IMG/VR virus record: IMGVR_UViG_3300024255_000045
Span: 1 to 47,925 of that record
Source: a virus
Length of the DNA: 47,925 bases
Reading direction: 5' to 3' (one strand)
Positions within the stretch are counted from its first letter, which is position 1; the number at the start of each line of letters is the position of its first letter. Below the pieces are notes generated by a model. The model saw only the letters and a list, made by a program, of their open reading frames with translations, made no database searches and was not told where the DNA came from. A program made the position numbers and the translations under genes. This document shows, in pieces, positions 37,001 through 43,908 of the stretch.

Positions 37001-39711
37001 CTGGTGGAAGTACAACTATTACTCTCAATAATCCAGTCAACGCAGATATTCCTGTTGGTACTGTTATTGAATTTGAGAGAAGTTCTTCTCCATTAACACT
37101 AGAGTCAAGTTTCACACAAGGAAACTTTATTGATGATTTAGTTATTGTTGATAGTGGATCTGGTTATACGGACGGTCAATATTTTGACGTATCTGTTGAT
37201 GGTGGTACTGGAACTGGATGTAAAGTAAACTTTATTGTTTCTGGTAGTGAAATAACAGAGTTAACCGTTGTTGATGGTGGTTCTGGATACAATGCAGATT
37301 TCACAATTACTCCAAATCCAGGTATTCTTGGAAGTGGTTCTGGACTATTACTTGCTGCTAAATTAAGTACACAAAATAAACAGTATGCTAACGTTGCAAT
37401 CGATATTAATAGAGTAACTGATGCTACTATTTCTGCAGATTTATATGGAACTGTTGGTGTTGCAAGATTCTTAAAGAATCAATTTAATCTTGGAGATGCT
37501 GGTAATGGATCCGTTTCACTGAAAACAGGATCTGATAGTGGACTAGATGCAGACCTTCTTGACGGCGCACAAGGTGCTTACTATACAAATGCAAGCAATT
37601 TAAGTTCTGGATCTATTCCTATTGATAGAATGTCTGGTACTTATAATATCAGTATTTCCGGTCAGTCTGGTAATACTTTACGTTTAATTTCATCTACCAA
37701 CAACCCAACTTCTAGTCCAAATCCTGATACATTCTCCACTGGTATTGTTTCCAATACTCTAAACAATGCTGCTACATCACTATCTGATGGTGGTTCCAGA
37801 GCACTTATCATGACTCTGAGAAACTTTGGTTCTAGTACAGACGCTACTGGCGGTGGTGCTAGACAATTAGGTTTCACAGATAATGACAACATGTGGATTC
37901 GTGGTTCTGGATCTACATTAACGGCATGGAATACTTGGTATAAAATTTGGAGTTCGGGTAATGATGGTCCTGGATCAGAACTTGATGCCGATAAATTAGA
38001 TACACACCAAGGATCGTGGTATCAAAATGCTTTAAACATCAATACAGGAACACTTTCTGATAATAGACTTCCTATTTACCAGACACATAAGTATTTTGAA
38101 AATCAACTAAGCATCAGAGCAGCTGCTGGTAATAGAAGGTTTAGAATTTACGTTCAAGGTCAACTATTAACTACTTCCCCATTCTTGGCAGGAACACCGG
38201 TTAATTTATATGATTCGGATTCTCAAGGAACTGGTACTATTCTAATCAGTTCTGTTCCCACATTTGAAGATGTAAATGATGCAACTAATAACTACTCTAT
38301 TATTGAAGGTGTACTACAGACTGGTACTTTTACAGGAGCAGTTGCAATTGGTACTACAGCAATTTCAGTTCCATTCCAGGACTTTAGTTTAGATGATGCG
38401 GGAACATTTGAAGTTAATAAACTTTATAGTGATTCTGGAACTGGTAAACTTGCTCTTGGTAGAATTGATGGAATTGCAGCATCAGATCCAGCAATTTATT
38501 TTAGAAGCAGTTTAGTTCCTGCTACAGGTGGATATAACGTTGCATTAGTTGCTACTGGTGGTGGTGCAACAACCTCTTCTGGATCTTTAAATGTTCTTGC
38601 TGCAGATTCAAATGCTCTAACACTTAATAGTAATGTTGTTTGGAATGCTGGAAATATTCAGTTTGCTTCTAATAATGTTGCTAATACTGGAGTAAAACGT
38701 GATGCTTCTGGTAATTTCTCTGCCGGTACAATTACTGCAGATATAACTGGTGCTTCTTCAGATAACGTTTTAAAAGCAGGTGATGTAATGACAGGAGACC
38801 TTCAGTGGTCTCAAACTAATCGTGGTCTTGTCTGGGGAATGAATACTGATGGAGCTTCAATTAAGTTCTATAATACAGGAAATACTGATACTAACTCTAG
38901 ATTAGAGTTTAATATTAACGATGAAGCTAATGAGTTCTTCCGTTGGACTGGCACTCATGCCAATACTACCAGAGAATTCATGAAGTTGGTTCCAGCAACT
39001 TCTGATAATAATGGAAGATTGGAAGTAAAAGGTTATACTAATCTTGGCACTAATTCAAGAACTGATAACTACTCACCACTTAATGTTCGCATTGCTAGTG
39101 GAAACGCTCCTACCTCAGGTGATCAAGCATACTTTGCTACTGCTGTTCTCGAAAAACAATCTGATACTTGGAATAGATTAAGATTTGATAGATCAGGAAA
39201 AGCAGAATGGGGTGTTGCTTCTAACCCAGATAGTAATTTTGTTATCAGTCGTCTTACAAATGCTAAGGGGACAAATGGAAGTTCTGCTGATGATGACAAC
39301 TTCACCATCAAACTTACTAATGGATATGTTGGCATTCAAACTATCGATCCACAATATAATTTGCAAGTTAATGGATCATTTGCTGCTACTAGCAAGTCTT
39401 TCTGTATAGAGCACCCAACTAAAGAGAACCATAACCTCGTCTACGGATCCCTGGAAGGTCCAGAGCACGGTGTATACGTTCGTGGCAGTGCAAGTAAGGT
39501 AATTGAACTTCCAGACTACTGGACCTCTCTTGTAGATGAAAACAGCATCACAGTTCAACTAACGCCAATTGGCAATCATGAAGCGTGGGTTGAGAAGATT
39601 GAAGATAATAAAGTCTTCATCGATGGTGGTGAGTCGTTCTACTTCATTCAGGCGACACGTAAGGATATTCTACCACTAGAGGTAGAAGTTGAATTACCTA
39701 CAGAAGAATGA
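31069..39711 (+). CDS. giant tail fibre/baseplate fibre protein, 2880 aa
   Basis: A mosaic fibre protein. By residue: GxGY beta repeat 62-142 (NQGEGYTSAPSVTISGGGGS); a beta-helix-like region about 295-375 (GGRVYVSQSIGNDDNDGRSA, VRTIKRAAQIAS, resembling DUF1565-type helices); two alpha-helical RNW modules at 692-885 and 960-1062; a fibre motif LPTQKAVKDYI near 1618; GxGY repeats about 1745-1831 and 2023-2098; T4-fibre-like motifs LDADLLDGAQGAYY (about 2159) and LDADKLDTHQGSWYQNA (about 2305); and a C-terminal domain from about 2777 (FCIEHPTKENHNLVYGSLEG). It occupies the gp11/gp12/wac neighbourhood. Adhesion to the host surface is inferred from these domains. Confidence 0.88.
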   Translation: MSLDFNVDKQILSGTEPKIVGSNNFIVRAGSGSEEKEVFRTLLDSNTGLPRLGINRTGTKIESITVNENQQGNGYTIPPGVVVGPPNNPDGTQALASALLNNGQVVAIVVDNQGEGYTSAPSVTISGGGGSGAAATAVLDTIDFELDINGAIRTSTSIISDTAKILNLDIDNFITPDANFRAPNLKTWSNNSGIPWAPNAILQKGEFYYQQSNVYEVVETGLSGTVGPTHNDGIAADNEASLKHIGFRVINPDLPLFGETGESGIYPRSITPQLGDKSDKIATTEYVLNLATNDVGGRVYVSQSIGNDDNDGRSAAAPVRTIKRAAQIASQTVNVKESIIISGGDYVEDNPISLPPDCSVVGDNLRLVIIRPANPNKHIFKFGDKNYVIGVTYRDQINSAGDPVATWDFAMVFDDKQRIYYDRNAGGSFERNFPIGHQIFGPEKSKVTFQTNTGINLLTVGQSVRGINTGAVGTVTKVSFDEIDSNEPDAFQNGSVEIDIVSGSFNLGETFEYIIGVTPNTVTYEFVSVGLKSIRAEGEVVSTGIDLNNTLSIARIDTAIQGTPEVSQFGFGYEAEGNAEDLGGIVIYTNQLLGRDNIHDFKEGDEILISGLPTSNPDLSFLNGKQRIYKVLEDADGRSRRFVIPKKTAYINANYIPTSATVSSFTDYITLSLLNSPNKFDRAAYVARRFQDACNLIRNNTDFIAAEVVGRINKEFAKEYFEVSAVDTGANTFEVRTNPNNFVHTYVSGGTVTYSGTEFTVTDLNYNNLTGVGTITIDSSPTFTDGQTVKIEDIIVSCTVNGVSSQKEYPSFNIPVGDFKCTRDLKIIINALIMDLEFGSNNNIIEAAKRYIVGTQIDFVQNEIIQTVRAIEYTRELCILAMRNWRIADGGPLDPIYVPKYAANVARYFDNTVITTTAGVNADGSASDGTACADVRSAIDTLSYLFVDVLANNASGTYLDAAYLIAKNRDAIADQALLDAQLTYPSLALSVANEYKCRRDINIIISGLIRDLVLGGNSGIVNVGESYYTGTELTGLPASEVAATIYAFDKVKDYAINAIRNWTDGTGVFATTSPSAATYNSSNGLVTVTFPDPTTAITTNDRIAFKEGAITFNCTSNGGGDLASPTFQDIHNGRSLEISNVTSAGGNTTITCTVGSAGSVAGVNHTFVSALTDGTVIVYNSNRVNLANSTVPTFDDWNILPDPSSPDCANVVSSITTSMGLLEDILDGTVAPGGTTVNTGTLYDTISIVNYASTTLYDADNAFITPKAVADDLPTIEASPYTQNSSIISFLGGNGALIDGSKVKQPNCPFPGLEPDGSASFPNQGKSMVASAFTIVSFGGTGYKVINDGYTQLVSVFVIFCEDGVLCESGGYASVTNSATNFGTYALRATGFSANPYVFDTGTISGVSSTTGTNRTQFTVSGLGREPLEHYVVKLEGYENNDPDIEYFIETVSGVTVGPPFEATITIESGAGDAAEFVDITNPGVIVPNNIGEFSGVKISLHRPSIVNSSSHTWEFAGSGTNYNALPENGGTKIEANEQVPENYGRVYCSGTDELGDFKVGTFAKIENRTGAITFTGTVTISEVEFLKLKGGDVVVTGFDASNTLGGANSTDSKLPTQKAVKDYITNNLGPYLNKPYSTNAVPRNLVELTDSGKISIDQIPALRPFSVFTVADQAERLKLEGALAGDIAIQQDTNISFILNNDLSSLFLGFAVDPNLVFTIGNLYTGSGSTGRIQATEYREGVVSQLNISNSGSGYTTAPTVQISYNGVVPSVEAKAVATIANGQVVTLELIEFGTYIGGVGYDVQPTVVISAPGGGGTTATGTALIENRLYGDIVNSIKIEDTDTIADDDSPVNTVNLNRVVNTSGTLANNWVSLSSNTISVNQLTGPGVISSSLLANNSSSANSFTFLRGDSAYAPAVQSFKSAETRYFAIISTQANNGSSQLVFPTNSDVLKGHEIKSSVSGIQPNTTIQNILTAGGSTTITLNNPVNADIPVGTVIEFERSSSPLTLESSFTQGNFIDDLVIVDSGSGYTDGQYFDVSVDGGTGTGCKVNFIVSGSEITELTVVDGGSGYNADFTITPNPGILGSGSGLLLAAKLSTQNKQYANVAIDINRVTDATISADLYGTVGVARFLKNQFNLGDAGNGSVSLKTGSDSGLDADLLDGAQGAYYTNASNLSSGSIPIDRMSGTYNISISGQSGNTLRLISSTNNPTSSPNPDTFSTGIVSNTLNNAATSLSDGGSRALIMTLRNFGSSTDATGGGARQLGFTDNDNMWIRGSGSTLTAWNTWYKIWSSGNDGPGSELDADKLDTHQGSWYQNALNINTGTLSDNRLPIYQTHKYFENQLSIRAAAGNRRFRIYVQGQLLTTSPFLAGTPVNLYDSDSQGTGTILISSVPTFEDVNDATNNYSIIEGVLQTGTFTGAVAIGTTAISVPFQDFSLDDAGTFEVNKLYSDSGTGKLALGRIDGIAASDPAIYFRSSLVPATGGYNVALVATGGGATTSSGSLNVLAADSNALTLNSNVVWNAGNIQFASNNVANTGVKRDASGNFSAGTITADITGASSDNVLKAGDVMTGDLQWSQTNRGLVWGMNTDGASIKFYNTGNTDTNSRLEFNINDEANEFFRWTGTHANTTREFMKLVPATSDNNGRLEVKGYTNLGTNSRTDNYSPLNVRIASGNAPTSGDQAYFATAVLEKQSDTWNRLRFDRSGKAEWGVASNPDSNFVISRLTNAKGTNGSSADDDNFTIKLTNGYVGIQTIDPQYNLQVNGSFAATSKSFCIEHPTKENHNLVYGSLEGPEHGVYVRGSASKVIELPDYWTSLVDENSITVQLTPIGNHEAWVEKIEDNKVFIDGGESFYFIQATRKDILPLEVEVELPTEE
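33142..33723 (+). repeat. alpha-helical 'RNW' module, copy 3, split by a beta insert
   Basis: Residues 692-885 of the 2880-aa protein. The first helix DACNLIRNNTDFIAAEVVGR is separated by about 95 residues of beta sequence from KCTRDLKIIINALIMDLEFG and the end ILAMRNW. The insert contains GTITIDSSPTFTDGQTV. Confidence 0.7.
33946..34254 (+). repeat. alpha-helical 'RNW' module, copy 4
   Basis: Residues 960-1062 of the 2880-aa protein: DAAYLIAKNRDAIADQALLD, then KCRRDINIIISGLIRDLVLG and the end YAINAIRNW. It lies about 75 residues after copy 3. Confidence 0.75.
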
Positions 39712-39764
39712 TAATTGAATATATAAAAACAAACAACAATTTCTTTGGATACGAGGACGAATAA

Positions 39765-40427
39765 ATGGCAACATTTTTTGGAATAAAACCACTACCAGCA
39801 GGATTAGTTCTTGGTATAGATTTTGCAAATCCAGCATCTTATTCTGGTTCTGGATCTACGATTTATGACTTAAGTGGAAAAGGCAATAATGCTTCTATTG
39901 TAGGAACGTTATCGTATTCAACAGATTTTGGTGGTATTTTAATTACTCCTGGAACCAGCGGTAATTATGTTGGATCATTTGGACCAGATCTTTCATCCAC
40001 AAGTAATACAGTTATTGTTGGATCTAGGTATGCTCCAGGAGCAACTCAGGGTGGTAGAGTTCTTTCATCTGGTGTTAACAACTGGTTGCTAGGACATCAT
40101 GGTAGTAATACAACTAATTGTGGAGATTATTATGCCGAGGGTTGGGTAAACAACCCCGCTTCTGGAGGTGGAGGTACTGATTGGCATATCTACACAGCAA
40201 CTGGAAATATAGACACTGATAGTTGGGGTGTATATAAAGACAATTCTTTGATTGCAGAAAATGGTAGTGGAAGCGCAGGTCCCAATAAATTTGAATTAGG
40301 TAGATGGAGAACCAATTCCGAATATAGCAATGCACAAATTTCATTTGTTTTAGCATGGGATCGTGTTCTTTCTGCTGATGAAAGAACACAAGTGTTTAAT
40401 ATGTACAGTGATCGTTTCACGGTATAA
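39765..40427 (+). CDS. single-domain LamG/concanavalin-like lectin protein, 220 aa
   Basis: After a short N terminus (MATFFGIKPLPAG) the chain is one jelly-roll-like domain: GLVLGIDFANPASYSGSGST, YDLSGKGNNASIVGTL, a middle of alternating strands, and the LamG_3-like end FELGRWRTNSEYSNAQISFV followed by AWDRVLSADERTQVFNMYS. This family usually binds glycans or proteins. It stands alone, without a fibre shaft, between two fibre genes. The ATG follows GAGGACGA with usable spacing. Its stop lies inside the TATAAATA promoter of the next gene. It is likely a virion adhesin or decoration; the ligand is unknown. Confidence 0.85.
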   Translation: MATFFGIKPLPAGLVLGIDFANPASYSGSGSTIYDLSGKGNNASIVGTLSYSTDFGGILITPGTSGNYVGSFGPDLSSTSNTVIVGSRYAPGATQGGRVLSSGVNNWLLGHHGSNTTNCGDYYAEGWVNNPASGGGGTDWHIYTATGNIDTDSWGVYKDNSLIAENGSGSAGPNKFELGRWRTNSEYSNAQISFVLAWDRVLSADERTQVFNMYSDRFTV

Positions 40428-40430
40428 ATA
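40423..40430 (+). promoter_or_regulatory. T4-type late promoter for the 651-aa fibre gene
   Basis: TATAAATA is an exact late-core match overlapping the final Val and TAA codons of the LamG gene. The next ATG is 23 bases downstream at 40454. Confidence 0.7.
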
Positions 40431-40453
40431 ATCAATAAAGGCATAGTATCAAG

Positions 40454-42409
40454 ATGGCGAATTCTGATAAGGATATCCTTATAACGCCTAATAAAGGCTC
40501 AACGAATATACCAGAAATTAGTTTTGTCGGTCAAGATAATGCACCGATTAAACTTCGCGTACTTGATGATAACACGCTGTCTTTTGAAGGAAACTCAGGG
40601 CAACTATTTTCTGTTGATGATAATTTACTTTCTGGAACTATATTTGCTGTTTCAAATATTAGTGGAGTACCATCGATTAATGTTGATGCTTCTGGAAGAG
40701 TTGATATTGCTAGGTATGGAGGTCAGTTACAAGTAGGTTGGAACAATAATGTTACAGATAGAGCACTATGTGTTACTGGTGAGATAGCACTAACAACTAC
40801 AAATTCAACACCAGCTGGTTTGTGTTTCTGGGAAAGTGGAGATAATACTGGTACAGCTCCAGCACAGATTTATTGGGATGGACCTGGATATGCTGATGGC
40901 AATAACTATCTTTCTCTTAGAACAAACAATACGGATAGATTAACAGTAACATATGATAGTGCTATTGGTATTAATACTAATAGACCTAAAGTTAAGTTAC
41001 ATTTATTTGGTGATCATACCACCACTCAATTTAGAATGACATTACCATCCTCCGCAAATGGTGGTGGAACTGGTGATATTAATATGCAAATGTGGGTATC
41101 TGAAGGAAATGCGACCTGGGATGCTGGCGGTATTGGTATGAACGTCAGTAATTATAATACTGAAACTTACCCAACAAATGTACCAGATAGTGATGGTGGA
41201 TGGTTCCCTAGATTAAATACTGGAATTGGTCAAGCATATCTAAGATTCTTCCCTAACGGTGGTGCTATCCGTTTCTCGACAAGAGACAATGATGGAACTG
41301 AGTATAGAAATAAAATTAGTATGATTAAAGGCGGTATTGGAATCAATACCGAAACGGGTGTCGGAAGCACTTACAAGTTAGTTGTTGGTGGTGATATTAA
41401 TTTTACTGGTGATTTATATCAAAACGGATCTGTGTTTAAAACTCTACCAGATCAAAGTAATACAGGAACTAGAGGTGCTGTTTTAAGATCAGATGGAGAA
41501 TCTGCTTATTGGGATAATGATTCTATGGAAAGATATTCTGGTGGATATGTACTTAGAGGTTATACTCTAGCAGGATATAAAAGTTCCACATCATGGAAAA
41601 ATGTTAATAGAACTGACCATGCTAGTGATACCACGTATGATTTAGGAGATCAAATTTCTACATCAGATGCTTATACAGCAGGATCATCAAATGGTACATA
41701 TGCTTATGTGTTCCACTCTGGAGATAACTGGAACGTTAACGGTAATGCAATTAACCGTTTTAATATGCTAACAGATACTAATGCTAATATTAGTACAACT
41801 ATGGCAAATAGCATGAATAGAACTTCTGTTATGAGAAGCAAGTTCTTATATGCTTACACTTTTGGTAATGGAGAACCAAATAAATTTGACCACCAAACAG
41901 AAACAGCATCATTAACTGGATGGGCAAATGGTGATGGCGGTGGTAGTTTACATGGAGGAAATCCAGCATGTGGTTATGGAGAATTAAGAGGATGGCATAA
42001 TGTTAGTAATGTAGGATCTTGGGTAGATTTTGCTACAGAATCTAGAAATTCTTGGGGTAGTACAGGAACAGATGGAACTAACAAAACCATAAGTACTTAT
42101 ACTGGATTCATGTATTGGAATACTGGTGGAGGTTATAGAACAACTAATGCTATGTCAAAACGTTATGATTACAGCGGAAGTCAGGTAACTACCATCGGGA
42201 AATTTAATGGTGCTACTAGTGGCGAAGAATCTTATCACACAGGTGAATTAAAAGGATACATGGTCGGAATGTATGATGGAGGACAAAACAATACTGGAGC
42301 AATTATGGATTATCAGACTAATAGTTATTACACAAAATCTAGTGTAAATAGTAAGGGACCAGCTGGCAGAGCATCTGGCGCTGGTGTAGAATACGGAAGA
42401 GGTCAGTAA
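40454..42409 (+). CDS. tail fibre protein, 651 aa
   Basis: The N-terminal module DKDILITPNKGSTNIPEISF with DNTLSFEGNSGQLFSV is a unit I know from many marine phage tail fibres. The centre has shaft-like strands (GIGINTETGVGSTYKLVVGG). From about residue 350 the sequence becomes Gly/Asn/Tyr/Trp-rich (GYVLRGYTLAGYKSSTSWKN, ACGYGELRGWHNVSNVGSWV), which resembles a receptor-binding tip with repeated strands. No enzyme motif is visible. It has its own late promoter and is followed after 3 bases by a helical protein that may be its assembly factor. Adhesin function is inferred. Confidence 0.85.
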   Translation: MANSDKDILITPNKGSTNIPEISFVGQDNAPIKLRVLDDNTLSFEGNSGQLFSVDDNLLSGTIFAVSNISGVPSINVDASGRVDIARYGGQLQVGWNNNVTDRALCVTGEIALTTTNSTPAGLCFWESGDNTGTAPAQIYWDGPGYADGNNYLSLRTNNTDRLTVTYDSAIGINTNRPKVKLHLFGDHTTTQFRMTLPSSANGGGTGDINMQMWVSEGNATWDAGGIGMNVSNYNTETYPTNVPDSDGGWFPRLNTGIGQAYLRFFPNGGAIRFSTRDNDGTEYRNKISMIKGGIGINTETGVGSTYKLVVGGDINFTGDLYQNGSVFKTLPDQSNTGTRGAVLRSDGESAYWDNDSMERYSGGYVLRGYTLAGYKSSTSWKNVNRTDHASDTTYDLGDQISTSDAYTAGSSNGTYAYVFHSGDNWNVNGNAINRFNMLTDTNANISTTMANSMNRTSVMRSKFLYAYTFGNGEPNKFDHQTETASLTGWANGDGGGSLHGGNPACGYGELRGWHNVSNVGSWVDFATESRNSWGSTGTDGTNKTISTYTGFMYWNTGGGYRTTNAMSKRYDYSGSQVTTIGKFNGATSGEESYHTGELKGYMVGMYDGGQNNTGAIMDYQTNSYYTKSSVNSKGPAGRASGAGVEYGRGQ

Positions 42410-42412
42410 TCC

Positions 42413-43150
42413 ATGGAAAAATTATATTTCTTAGTCAAAGAAAAAAACTCTATAGATATTCCCACGACAAGATCATTCTTTTCATTTAGTGGATGGAATG
42501 TGATATCTATTGATAAAACATTCTATACTATGTTTTTAGGTTTAGACTATAAATTTATTGAATTATCCAGAAAAGACATTCTTGGATATAAATTATTTGG
42601 AGAATGTAGAACTGTTACTAAAGTAGCAATGGGGGATGAAGAAGAGGATATCCCTTATAATAACTACGAGGCAAAAATTAAAATAGAAATATCTGAAAAT
42701 CGTTTGAATTTAATTATTCGTTCTATGAAACAGTTTGCTGCTATTTTATTAGAAGAAGAATTTGACAAACGCCTTGAAAAATTAAATCTATCTTTTTCTT
42801 CCTTAGAAAAAACAACATGGAAAACTCAGTATGAGCAAGCATCTGTTGGAAATGGAGAACTGATATCTGCTTTAGCAAAAGCAAAGCAAACTACCATAGA
42901 AAATTTATCCGGTAGAATTCTGGAATCAAAAGTTAATTATGATAAGCAATGTCAGGATTTGTATGTTGAATTATCCGAACTAAAGGAAAAATTCAAATCT
43001 AAAAATTCCGTAGTTGAACTTAATTTGATGTACTCTAAATACTTTGGTATGACATGTTCTTATGATAAAGAATATTGTGATGCTAACCCAGATATCTTTG
43101 ATTCTCAAGGGTCTGTAATCGGTCAAAAACCACAAGGACATTATTTTTAA
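42413..43150 (+). CDS. hypothetical post-fibre protein, 245 aa (possible fibre chaperone)
   Basis: Starts 3 bases after the fibre stop. Residues about 1-100 are a compact mixed region (KLYFLVKEKNSIDIPTTRSF, FIELSRKDILGYKLFGECR). Residues about 100-205 are long charged helices (FDKRLEKLNLSFSSLEKTTW, ELISALAKAKQTTIENLSGR), ending in a Cys-containing tail (GMTCSYDKEYCDANPDIF). The helical half has the look of phage fibre-assembly proteins, which end in a Trp-containing helical segment and commonly follow the fibre gene. That comparison is loose; no family motif is decisive. No SD sequence is clear at this junction. Confidence 0.7.
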   Translation: MEKLYFLVKEKNSIDIPTTRSFFSFSGWNVISIDKTFYTMFLGLDYKFIELSRKDILGYKLFGECRTVTKVAMGDEEEDIPYNNYEAKIKIEISENRLNLIIRSMKQFAAILLEEEFDKRLEKLNLSFSSLEKTTWKTQYEQASVGNGELISALAKAKQTTIENLSGRILESKVNYDKQCQDLYVELSELKEKFKSKNSVVELNLMYSKYFGMTCSYDKEYCDANPDIFDSQGSVIGQKPQGHYF

Positions 43151-43167
43151 TAAAACTGTTTATTATT

Positions 43168-43908
43168 ATGACAATAGAAAGATCTGATTTGATTAATTAC
43201 GCCAACCGTTTTAGTCGTTCCATGGACGACTACCAAATGGAACACTTTGTCGTAAAATCACAAGTCACTAGATTTAGACAACTACAACAAGCTTTGCTTG
43301 AGTTTCGTAGCAGGTTAGAATCTCTTGATGCTTATCATGTAGAAAGAGAAAGAATGGTAATTCAGAAGTTAAAGTGGGAACGAAAACTTCTAGAAGAAAC
43401 GGATGATTTAGAACTTAGATTAATTAATTTAGAAATTAATGAACTAACAAAAAACATTGCTGTTACTGATAAAAGAATTAGGCACGTTGAAAGAGAAAGA
43501 GAATTTTTTGAAAATCAACTTCTAAAAGATTTTGATACAGTTGAAGAACTAGAAAACTATATCGAAGATCCAGAAAACGAAAGACTGTATTGGATTTCAA
43601 GAATGGCAAAACAAGCTGCCATGGAAATGGCTTCTCAGGGTAGAATTGGAATTGGCAATTTAGATTCTATTGCTCAGATGGAAGAAGAGGATCAAATTAA
43701 AACTCTACAAATTGCAATCCAATATTCAGGACTATTGAATGTTGGTATGGAAAAATTAAAGCAAGAAGTAATTCCAGCACTACAACGATTAGAACAGTCT
43801 GATGTTACTTTCTTCCCATCTTTTGATGGTATTGAAAAAGATCTAGAATTGAAAATTATAGGAGACCTTGGTAATGAGCAAAGAAAAAGTATTCAGTCTG
43901 CCAATTAA
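43168..43908 (+). CDS. hypothetical coiled-coil protein, 246 aa
   Basis: Residues about 30-140 form an extended charged coiled coil (RFRQLQQALLEFRSRLESLD, YHVERERMVIQKLKWERKLL, LTKNIAVTDKRIRHVERERE). A less charged C-terminal domain follows (LYWISRMAKQAAMEMASQGR, ALQRLEQSDVTFFPSFDGIE). There is no membrane segment and no Cys. Its end overlaps the next gene by 35 bases, so it joins the fibre block to the enzyme cassette. The family is not recognised. It could be a virion or scaffold-like protein, or an adaptor for the enzymes that follow. Confidence 0.75.
   Translation: MTIERSDLINYANRFSRSMDDYQMEHFVVKSQVTRFRQLQQALLEFRSRLESLDAYHVERERMVIQKLKWERKLLEETDDLELRLINLEINELTKNIAVTDKRIRHVEREREFFENQLLKDFDTVEELENYIEDPENERLYWISRMAKQAAMEMASQGRIGIGNLDSIAQMEEEDQIKTLQIAIQYSGLLNVGMEKLKQEVIPALQRLEQSDVTFFPSFDGIEKDLELKIIGDLGNEQRKSIQSAN

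Noticed and set aside
43868-43873. TTG start for the U32-like/methyltransferase gene
   Set aside because: An ATG two codons later has good spacing from AGGAG and is the ordinary choice; the two extra residues add nothing.
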